From a virus: a DNA stretch of 64,000 nucleotides. A program made the translations under genes and the position numbers. Location: positions 1 through 64,000 of IMG/VR virus record IMGVR_UViG_3300035181_000471; one strand, 5' to 3'. Numbering within the stretch: position 1 is the first letter of the stretch; each line of letters begins with the position of its first letter. Of the stretch, positions 26,102-33,269 are shown in pieces. Under the pieces are notes generated by a model, which was not told the origin of the DNA, did not search any database, and was given only the letters and a program-made list of their open reading frames with translations.

Positions 26102-26863
26102 TTACTTGGCTACACCTTTGCCTACGAAGAACCCGAGGACCACAGCGGCTACAGCTTTAACATTTCCATTGAACTTCTCGCGCTTAACCTGTTTATCTGT
26201 CTCTTTTACGATGACTTCAAGGTTAGCCTCACGCTCTACATGCCTGGTGATTACAGTGCCTTGTTGAAGGATAATCTCGTTACCCTTGTCGCGCTCCAGC
26301 ACCAAACCCTTAACTTGCGTTGTTAGGCTAGTAGATAGGCCAAGCTGTGTGCTATAAGCGGTCTCAAGACCTGGGACTCTCTGACTTTCCTTATACCATG
26401 TCCAAATAGTAGGGGCATTCCCAGCAGGGGAAGCGATGGTTCCCAGCTTGTAGGGGTCATCCCCCAACTTAGGAACAGTGAGGGTGAATTTAACCCCGGA
26501 TTCTCCGATCTGATTGATGGCGTCGCCGATGTCTTTGGGAGGGTCCCCCACTGGCTTAGGGGGGGGATTTCTTAGGGCCTTCTCTTTCCAAACTTCAACT
26601 TCAGAGGCAAGGGTGTCGTTCTTAACGGCTAGCTCTGCCTTCTGCTTCTTAACCTCGTCTAACTGATCAGTGAGGATTCTTAGTTCGGTTTTGCGCTTGA
26701 TATCTTCTTCTTGTCTGGCATTGTTCTGATTGGTCTGGTACCTGTCATAAGCCTTCCAGCCCTGCCAACACACACCTAGAACAACTACAGCGATGATGAT
26801 ATTTAGGTATTTTTGGATGACATCCCCCACGCCACCTAAACTCTTAGTGAAGTTATCTAACAT
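26102..26863 (-). CDS. Membrane-anchored coiled-coil protein, 253 residues
   Basis: N-terminal hydrophobic helix (about 20-38), then a K/E-rich coiled coil to about 95, a proline-rich spacer, a globular middle, another coiled coil (about 170-235) and a second hydrophobic stretch at the C-terminus. It follows the actin-like gene with a 5-base gap. A membrane tether for the actin-like filament is an attractive inference; an inner-membrane spanin-like role is the alternative, though its length and second hydrophobic end are unusual for that. Confidence 0.7.
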   Translation of the reverse strand: MLDNFTKSLGGVGDVIQKYLNIIIAVVVLGVCWQGWKAYDRYQTNQNNARQEEDIKRKTELRILTDQLDEVKKQKAELAVKNDTLASEVEVWKEKALRNPPPKPVGDPPKDIGDAINQIGESGVKFTLTVPKLGDDPYKLGTIASPAGNAPTIWTWYKESQRVPGLETAYSTQLGLSTSLTTQVKGLVLERDKGNEIILQQGTVITRHVEREANLEVIVKETDKQVKREKFNGNVKAVAAVVLGFFVGKGVAK

Positions 26864-26868
26864 AGATC

Positions 26869-27954
26869 CTACTTTCTCTGTCCTAGAATTCGGACGAAGT
26901 TGAGACAGCCAGTGGCAGTAGAGTCAAGAGGAGTGGCTGACTGACGAGCCTCAGGATTGACTTTGAAGCGAACATCGAGATTAGACATGAAGACCTCATT
27001 GAAGAGTTTCATGAAGCCGGGAGCCTTAGTGGTGCCACCAGAGATAACAACTGGAATAGTTTCAGGAATCTCGGTGCGGTTACCATTCATGGCGAAGAAA
27101 GTATTGACTGCGGCAGTCAGCTTAGCTAGAAGCTCCTGATACATCATTCCAATGGCTTCGGCCTGACGATCAGTCTTGGTGTCATCGGAATCAGCCTTGG
27201 TAGTCACCTTACCAGTATAGGCATCAACACCACGCTCCTTCAGGAGAGTAATGTGAGACACCACGGAATCAGTGGCTTGTGCGGCAGAATTGTCGATAAA
27301 GTCACCACCAAAAGGTAGCGAGAACGAACGAACTGGTAGACCCTTGTAGAGTAAGCAGACATTCGTCATGCCAGCACCGAAAGAGATGAAAAGTCCGGTC
27401 AGCGGAATCTCACCCTTCTTAGGCGTGACGGTTTCAGCGTAGCCAATTGCGGCGGCTTCATTCAATGGCTTAGCGGTGAACCCTAGTTCAGTAATAAGGC
27501 TTTTGAAGAAGCTGGTGTGGAATGCTAGGCCAGTGTCGTTGCTTGGTTTCCAGCCCTCAGGCTTCTCGTAGTCAAAAATGGGGCCAGGAACGGAAAAGGC
27601 CACTAGTTCTTTATCCACTTCAGGCTTACCTAGAATCTGGGATAGGATAAGCTGTAGGATCTCCTTGCCGTCCTCTTCCTTGGGGCTAATGAAGCCCTTG
27701 GATAGTGGTCTACGGAGTTCACCACCCAGCACACCAACTAGGTTGATGGCATCGTTACCCACAACAAATAGCTCATTGGAGCCTTCGATGTATTCCACAC
27801 CGGAGATATCCAGGGTGGAGGAATGCTCTAGGGGGAGAGCAAGGAAGCAGTCTCTCACGGAAGACAGATTAACAGTCTTCTTCTGGTCAGACTTAGCGGA
27901 TACGATATAGGCAGTTCCGATATCGACACCACGACCATTAATTACTTCAGCCAT
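26869..27954 (-). CDS. Actin-like ATPase (ParM/MreB/Hsp70 superfamily)
   Basis: 361 residues. The phosphate-1 motif GVDIGTAYI (about 9-17), connect-1 NEAAAIGYA (about 161-169), phosphate-2 FISFGAGMTNV (about 185-195) and adenosine motif VISGGTTKAPGF (about 305-316) occur in the correct order for an actin-fold ATPase. Length and lack of a peptide-binding domain exclude a full Hsp70. Phage actin-like proteins position or segregate DNA or organise the membrane; which applies is unknown. Ends in TAG just before the membrane coiled-coil gene. Confidence 0.8.
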   Translation of the reverse strand: MAEVINGRGVDIGTAYIVSAKSDQKKTVNLSSVRDCFLALPLEHSSTLDISGVEYIEGSNELFVVGNDAINLVGVLGGELRRPLSKGFISPKEEDGKEILQLILSQILGKPEVDKELVAFSVPGPIFDYEKPEGWKPSNDTGLAFHTSFFKSLITELGFTAKPLNEAAAIGYAETVTPKKGEIPLTGLFISFGAGMTNVCLLYKGLPVRSFSLPFGGDFIDNSAAQATDSVVSHITLLKERGVDAYTGKVTTKADSDDTKTDRQAEAIGMMYQELLAKLTAAVNTFFAMNGNRTEIPETIPVVISGGTTKAPGFMKLFNEVFMSNLDVRFKVNPEARQSATPLDSTATGCLNFVRILGQRK

Positions 27955-27956
27955 TT

Positions 27957-29057
27957 TTATTTCTCCTTAGAAGGGCTCACTACACCATCTTTTACATCTA
28001 GTTTAATTACGGAATTGCGCTTGGATGCCTTAGGGTCACTCTCGGATTTGAGGGGGATCATATCATCCGTGTCTAGTTCTTTAATACTCTTTGGGGAGAT
28101 CCTCCATTGCTCACCATACAAAGAAATTACATCTTTATACGACTTGACCTTTGGGTCATCCTTAAATAAAGTCTCCATAATGATCTGTTTGAGAACGAAG
28201 TAGAGTATGAAAATACTTTTTGGCTTTTTGATGTTTTGGTTCTTAATCTCATCGAGTATGGCGAGGATCATGACCTTGGGGTCTTTCACACCATCATACA
28301 TCAGTCTCTTAGCAATGGCTGTGATGGTCTTTTGGCGACCATACTTGATCTTCTTTTCTTCAACATTGTCCTCTGTATCTTCTTCAAAGACAGGAACTTC
28401 CAACTTAAATTTAAGGTCTTGCTGAAGCATCAATAGGGCTTCTTCCTCGTATTCCTGAACATACTCTTTCACCACATCCGAGTAGTAGAACACTTGCTGT
28501 TCAGGTGGGACACTTGACAAATCCTTGAGATTGTGAATGGGGGTCTCAATGAGAAGCCTGCGGGTCTTTAGCTCCACCATAACAAGGGCGTAATCCCTTT
28601 CAAGACTAACGACCTTACCACAGAAGCCACGGTCTAAGCCGTCAAGGATACGGACGAATGATCCGACTGAGATGCCTGTTGGGGCCATTCTAAAGGAGTC
28701 TTCACACTCTTTGATGAGTCCCTGTACATACTCGTCATCCACGGTTAGGGCCTTATCAATCCTCTGTTGTTCCCCATCACACAGGATTCCAAGCACACCA
28801 GTAATGGTACGGAACTTGGTAAGCTCCTTCTTGGAGGTAGAACGAATGAAGATATAGCTGGAAGTCTTTAGGGTATACACACCTAAATCACGCTCACCAA
28901 CAGGAATGAACACCTCACAGGCACCATCTTTAATGATGTCCTGGAGGGAGTTACCTATTCGTCTAAGGATGTTTTCGGCGGTCTTTTCGGAGCGAATCTC
29001 CATTAAGTGCCATTTTTGGCCCTGTAACTTGCTAACATCGCCATAAGTTAAAATCAT
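27957..29057 (-). CDS. NusG-like transcription factor with C-terminal extension
   Basis: 366 residues. Residues 1-110 resemble a NusG N-terminal domain: a WHLMEIRSEKTAENIL strand-helix start, a hydrophobic strand SSYIFIRST and an RTITGVLGIL segment before a KOW domain. The KOW repeat is clear at about 131-175: VGSFVRILDGLDRGFCGKVV then LVMVEL. The remaining 190 residues, helical and charged with a basic end, have no counterpart in NusG. It probably binds RNA polymerase and alters pausing or termination of phage transcripts. Confidence 0.65.
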   Translation of the reverse strand: MILTYGDVSKLQGQKWHLMEIRSEKTAENILRRIGNSLQDIIKDGACEVFIPVGERDLGVYTLKTSSYIFIRSTSKKELTKFRTITGVLGILCDGEQQRIDKALTVDDEYVQGLIKECEDSFRMAPTGISVGSFVRILDGLDRGFCGKVVSLERDYALVMVELKTRRLLIETPIHNLKDLSSVPPEQQVFYYSDVVKEYVQEYEEEALLMLQQDLKFKLEVPVFEEDTEDNVEEKKIKYGRQKTITAIAKRLMYDGVKDPKVMILAILDEIKNQNIKKPKSIFILYFVLKQIIMETLFKDDPKVKSYKDVISLYGEQWRISPKSIKELDTDDMIPLKSESDPKASKRNSVIKLDVKDGVVSPSKEK

Positions 29058-29059
29058 TA

Positions 29060-30085
29060 TTACTCCACTACTTCAGCATTACATAGTCTAGCAAACTCCG
29101 ATGCTCCAACTTCCCATACGGGCTGTTGTTTTTTGGTTGCAACCTGAGTAGTTACACCAGTTTGACTGGACGCTACTACTTCATCAGATTCAGCTAGCTC
29201 CTTCAAAAGAAGGGGGAGACAGTTAGAAGGGAGGGAGACTCCGCTCTTCCATTTGAGGAATATGTCTGTCATCTTTCTATAATTACTCAGATTTGAACAA
29301 ATTCCTTCGAATATAGGGGAATCATTTCTATTGAAAACAGCATTTGAGTAAGCCGAAAGCAGACCATCAATGATGTCCGTAGTAGAGTAGGATAACTCTA
29401 GTTTGTCTAAGGCGTTGATGGCACCAGAGAAATTGGGGACCAATCTGGAAAGAATGGCGTTACACCCCGCCTCAAGTTCTACGGGAGCTACGGCGGAAAC
29501 TGACTCAGCGGTAATCGGACCCTGTAGGCTTACTGCCTGAAGAAATTTTATTCCCTCTTTAGGTACCCCTTTTGTCAACTTGGCAATGGCCCCTAACGCA
29601 CTCAACTCGTAAGAGATGTCGTGTTCAGCACAAATCCTAGACAAGAACCCCATCATCTCGTCCTGAGTCAGTTTGGATAACTGGACTCTATAAGCACGGG
29701 TTTTGATTTGAGGTGGAAGCTTGAAATAGTCTGAAGTGATGAAAACAAAAACAGGGTGAGGTTTAGTCCCATCGTGAATATTACAGATGGTGTCCCAGGA
29801 TTCTTTTGGAATACGAACCGCTTCTTCGAAAATGATTGGTGAAGATCCAAGATCTCCCCACTCTGGAATTTCACTATAAGCATTAGGATTGAATTTCTTT
29901 GGAGCCGTCCCAGTCAGTTCTTTCAGGAAGAACTTAGCCAGCGCAGTTTTACCCACGCCACTGGCACCTTCAAAAATATAAAGCTGGGGAGCCATGTCCT
30001 TCTTGTCAAGAATAGCCCTAAGTGTATTGAGGGCTACCTTGTTGCCGACCATATCACTTAGGGTTTTTGGTTCGAAAAAGCTCAT
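29060..30085 (-). CDS. Clamp-loader-type AAA+ ATPase
   Basis: 341 residues from the ATG at 30085, which overlaps the preceding stop by one base and has GGAG upstream. Walker A EGASGVGKT, then sensor 1 VFITSD and helical lid segments; the early phrase KTLSDMVGNKVALNTL is typical of RFC/gp44/DnaX-type loaders. The Walker B region (PIIFEEA) has a glutamate pair instead of DE, so activity could be altered. It would load a sliding clamp, none of which is recognised in the window. Confidence 0.75.
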   Translation of the reverse strand: MSFFEPKTLSDMVGNKVALNTLRAILDKKDMAPQLYIFEGASGVGKTALAKFFLKELTGTAPKKFNPNAYSEIPEWGDLGSSPIIFEEAVRIPKESWDTICNIHDGTKPHPVFVFITSDYFKLPPQIKTRAYRVQLSKLTQDEMMGFLSRICAEHDISYELSALGAIAKLTKGVPKEGIKFLQAVSLQGPITAESVSAVAPVELEAGCNAILSRLVPNFSGAINALDKLELSYSTTDIIDGLLSAYSNAVFNRNDSPIFEGICSNLSNYRKMTDIFLKWKSGVSLPSNCLPLLLKELAESDEVVASSQTGVTTQVATKKQQPVWEVGASEFARLCNAEVVE

Positions 30086-31386
30086 TAGCTCTCCATTACT
30101 TCCTTGACCAAGTTCAGATAGCGGAACAAGGAGGTGTTCATTCCGTAATACCACATTTGCCAGTAAGTCTTGATGTCAAGAGCTTCATCATTTTCCTTCA
30201 GGTATTGCTTGAGGGTGTGCTTGAAGTTTTCCAGATTAATACCCTTAACGATGAAGCCAGGACACTCAGAGATGTAGGTATTACTAGTAACTTCGATGGA
30301 GAAGTCCTTGACCAGCACTTGCTTGGTCCCAGTGGCCGTAGTCTTGTCAAACAAGCGGCAGAAGGTCATAGGCGCACTGGAAAGCAGTAGCTCCTGGTTG
30401 TCGTCGTTGAGAAGCTCAGTGGCCTCGTAGGGGGTTCTGAGGGTCACTGTGGAGGCTACGGTAGGGGCCAGACGAACTGCGAGAGGGCCACCAAAGGCTA
30501 GGAACTCCTCTGAGTTACCTTCATCCATAGGAGTGAAGGCAAAGAAGTTCTTGAGGATCTTCTCAAGAGCGGGGGACTCATTAGGCTCAACACCCTGGAC
30601 TCCGTGCATCTTGATCTCAGCGGCTCTGGCGTTAAATTCGTCCTGATAGATGGTCTTGTCTACCTGCTTGCGTAGGAAAGTCTCAGTCCACTGTGGCTGT
30701 TCAATGCCGTAGTCTTCTTCAGGACGATAGTCGAGGAGGGGGACATCCAGTGAAGCCAGGACCGCAATGAGGTCCACTACAGCGTTCTTAGAAGCGGAAT
30801 TGAACCACACACGCTTGAGGTTGAAGTCGATGATAACCTGATACTGCTTTCTGACGATAGTGTCAGGGTCTTCCACGGATTCTGAAATCTGTTTCTTGAC
30901 CTCGGCTGGCTGGAACTTAAATGGAGAACCATAGGAGTAAGCCTGGGCCTCACGCTTGGAATTCATGTCATGAACATCTTCCCAATCAAAGTTTACGAAC
31001 CAGAGAGCGTACACACCCTCAGCAATCTTCCAGTTGTCGGTGTTGCCATCCCACAATGCATTCTCAGTGAGATCCAGGCTACCATGAGTATCAGAGATGG
31101 TGTTGGTAGCTTCATCATAGAGCCACTCGCGGCTATGGAACGAAGTGAGTAGAGCCTCAATGGGAGTGGGGTCGGTGGACTTCTTGAAGAGGACTTCTTC
31201 GACATCACCAAGACGAGGAGAGTAGAAAGGTGCGATGCCGAGAGCATGGCCCTTAGTAATGCGGGATTCAGACTTAGCCATAGTAGGCATGAGTGCGAAG
31301 CCATCAGAAGCCAGCTTCTGCTTGAAGGCATCTTCCTCAGATTCGATATTGAACACCGTCCAGGTGCCTTTTGAAAACATAGTCAT
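30085..31386 (-). CDS. Hypothetical protein, possibly RdgC-like, 433 residues
   Basis: AAGGAG precedes the ATG. Mixed alpha/beta throughout, ending in an aromatic-rich helix (YWQMWYYGMNTSLFRYL). The stretch with VIIDFNLKRVWFNSASKNAVVDLIAVLASL and a later region of regular strands is loosely reminiscent of RdgC-type DNA-binding ring proteins, but no signature confirms it. The operon (primase Toprim, clamp loader) supports a replication role. Confidence 0.45.
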   Translation of the reverse strand: MTMFSKGTWTVFNIESEEDAFKQKLASDGFALMPTMAKSESRITKGHALGIAPFYSPRLGDVEEVLFKKSTDPTPIEALLTSFHSREWLYDEATNTISDTHGSLDLTENALWDGNTDNWKIAEGVYALWFVNFDWEDVHDMNSKREAQAYSYGSPFKFQPAEVKKQISESVEDPDTIVRKQYQVIIDFNLKRVWFNSASKNAVVDLIAVLASLDVPLLDYRPEEDYGIEQPQWTETFLRKQVDKTIYQDEFNARAAEIKMHGVQGVEPNESPALEKILKNFFAFTPMDEGNSEEFLAFGGPLAVRLAPTVASTVTLRTPYEATELLNDDNQELLLSSAPMTFCRLFDKTTATGTKQVLVKDFSIEVTSNTYISECPGFIVKGINLENFKHTLKQYLKENDEALDIKTYWQMWYYGMNTSLFRYLNLVKEVMES

Positions 31387-31421
31387 TTACTTCTCCTTAG
31401 ATGGTAGTGCGGGGGAGTGAC

Positions 31422-32135
31422 CTACTCCAGTCCTTCTAATACTCGTTGAAGGGCGTCTTTTTTCACTCTGGTTTGAAGACAGTCGGATGGATCAGAGGCA
31501 GGACACTCCAATGGGACTACCTGCATGGTCTTAATGATGTTAGACAATACACCCATAGATTTCTTGCCAGCTTCATCATTATCGTAAAGGAGATAAGTGG
31601 TCCTAACTCCAAGAATACGAAGGTATTCCTCATGCTTGCGGCCAATAGACTTAGTGAGAGAAGACATGATGGGAATGCCGGGTGCCACGGCTCTTGCGGC
31701 TAGGATATCAAACGGCCCTTCGACCAGAACGACATACCCCTTTTCAAGAATCAATTTCAAGGTTTCTTCATCGTTACCAAGCCAAATGGGTCCAGCGAAA
31801 TCTTCTCGCTTAGCTCCGATTGAATAGTATTTACCTGGACCAAACATTGTGTGAAGTGGCTTGGTCTGCGCTCTCAGAAGTCCGTCTACATCAACCTCTG
31901 GAAATAGGAACATAGGGCCGGGGAACATCTTTTTAGGAACATAAAGGACCCCTAAATCTTTGATCACCGGCATAAGCTGTTCGGGTTTGATCACCCAAGA
32001 CCTCTCTTCGATGATTCTGGTGGCGGTAATCAAAATGGGGTCTTTTTCCAGCTTGGTATAGATCGCCACTGTCTTCTCGATCAGCTTAGCGATATCCTGC
32101 CACCAACCTTCTTCAGCTTTAAGTTTTAGGGGCAT
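31422..32135 (-). CDS. Primase Toprim half (DnaG-type)
   Basis: 237 residues from the ATG at 32135. The Toprim core is clear: VLVEGPFDILAA (catalytic E) at about 136-147 and TYLLYDNDEAGKKS (the DxD motif) at about 186-199. The N-terminal half lacks a CHC2 zinc-binding domain; that is found on 42244-42924. In DnaG both lie in one chain. Ends in TAG. The presence of a complete RNA-polymerase-domain core in the N-terminal half is likely but hard to prove. Confidence 0.75.
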   Translation of the reverse strand: MPLKLKAEEGWWQDIAKLIEKTVAIYTKLEKDPILITATRIIEERSWVIKPEQLMPVIKDLGVLYVPKKMFPGPMFLFPEVDVDGLLRAQTKPLHTMFGPGKYYSIGAKREDFAGPIWLGNDEETLKLILEKGYVVLVEGPFDILAARAVAPGIPIMSSLTKSIGRKHEEYLRILGVRTTYLLYDNDEAGKKSMGVLSNIIKTMQVVPLECPASDPSDCLQTRVKKDALQRVLEGLE

Positions 32136-32184
32136 CAAATCCTCTCATTTTAATGAGACATTCCTTTAAACCCGATCTCTGTCA

Positions 32185-32619
32185 TTAAACACCTTCCAGT
32201 TGATCAGGAATATTTCGTTGCTCTACATTGGCGATTAGATTCTCTTTGGTGCTTTCGTATTCTGCTGGGTCGTCAAACTGACTTAACACCCATAGGAGCG
32301 TAGCGACATCACGGTATTCCCGGAGCATTCTCTGTGTGTTTCGGATGTCATCTGCGAAGTCCTGGGAAAGCTCTTCTTTCGTCCTGGAGGGGTGGAACAA
32401 GCTAGCATTGAGACAGTTGTCAGGGTCAGTAGTGCCACATTTAGTGCATTTGTAGCAATCAAGTTCTTCATTGTAGACCACATAGGCACAGTTCTCCCCT
32501 TTAGGTTTTAGCTTGTTTTTATAGAATCTCTTACGGTGGCGCGAGATTAGATCCTTCAATCTGGTTAGGATTTCCTTCGCGGTCTTAACCTTGATTCTTA
32601 TGGGTGGATTTGAGTTCAT
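32185..32619 (-). CDS. Zinc-finger-like protein, 144 residues
   Basis: A basic N-terminal helix, then a four-cysteine cluster, C43 and CYKCTKC plus a further C within about 30 residues, suggesting one zinc site, then an acidic helical C-terminus. Overlaps the Rad50-like C-terminal gene by 35 bases. Small zinc proteins in phage replication operons often bind nucleic acid; no family is recognised here. Confidence 0.6.
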   Translation of the reverse strand: MNSNPPIRIKVKTAKEILTRLKDLISRHRKRFYKNKLKPKGENCAYVVYNEELDCYKCTKCGTTDPDNCLNASLFHPSRTKEELSQDFADDIRNTQRMLREYRDVATLLWVLSQFDDPAEYESTKENLIANVEQRNIPDQLEGV

Positions 32620-33238
32620 CTAGTTCTTCCTGGCGAAGCTCTCTGAGGAGCGGCCCGTTTTCGACTACATAGACGCGATCTGCTGAGACAGCGAGTCCAT
32701 GCGCTTGTGTGATGGACATTACACAATACCCATAATCATCACAAAGCGTTTTGATCATTTCTGAAACTTTTGGTAGGAATTCCGGGCTTACATTGTTGAA
32801 TGATTCATCTAAGACGATGAGTTTAGCCAACTTAAATCGCTGGATCATGATCACACGGAGCAGAAAAGAAATTACATTAACGATTCCGCCACCCACGGTT
32901 CCGATTGGGGGAGCTACGAAGCCGTCCTTCTCCAACATGATTCTATAGGAATCTCCCTTAGCACCCTCTTTTCGTTCAATGATTAACTTGTAATCTGAGT
33001 CGAAAATGAGCTTAAGTCCGTCTGACACAACTGTTTCGATCTTTCCGATGCCGTTGGCAGAGATGATCTGAATGGCTTTATCCATTACTCCGATGGCCTT
33101 GACATGCGCCGCCTTACTAGCTTCTATACCTTTTATTTTGAGCCTGTTACGAGCAATGAGGGCTTCTTGGCTAGTCAGCATCGACAGCACTTCGGCCTTC
33201 CTAGCCTTAAATTCAGCTACTTCTTCCTTGCAATACAT
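32585..33238 (-). CDS. Rad50/SbcC-like protein, C-terminal ATPase half
   Basis: 217 residues. A coiled-coil start (1-60), then a signature-like GTVGGGIVNVISFLLRV at about 113-129, Walker B LIVLDES at 140-146 with catalytic D144-E145, a D-loop FNNVS, and an H-loop with H180 (SITQAHGLAV). No Walker A. It complements the N-terminal half at 9090-10376, which has Walker A and the hook but none of these. The two genes lie 22 kb apart. Confidence 0.8.
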   Translation of the reverse strand: MYCKEEVAEFKARKAEVLSMLTSQEALIARNRLKIKGIEASKAAHVKAIGVMDKAIQIISANGIGKIETVVSDGLKLIFDSDYKLIIERKEGAKGDSYRIMLEKDGFVAPPIGTVGGGIVNVISFLLRVIMIQRFKLAKLIVLDESFNNVSPEFLPKVSEMIKTLCDDYGYCVMSITQAHGLAVSADRVYVVENGPLLRELRQEELDELKSTHKNQG

Positions 33239-33246
33239 AGCTACCT

Positions 33247-33269
33247 CTAGTCTATAATACTCAGACTAG
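33247..33269 (-). promoter_or_regulatory. Hairpin enclosing AGTATTAT, before the Rad50 C-terminal half
   Basis: Perfect inverted repeat CTAGTCT / AGACTAG with a 9-nt centre carrying AGTATTAT on the minus strand; GAAA lies exactly 13 nt upstream of that octamer (33275-33278). It spans the stop of the 950-residue gene and ends 9 nt before the next start codon. No T-run follows, so it is more promoter- or operator-like than a terminator. Confidence 0.5.
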
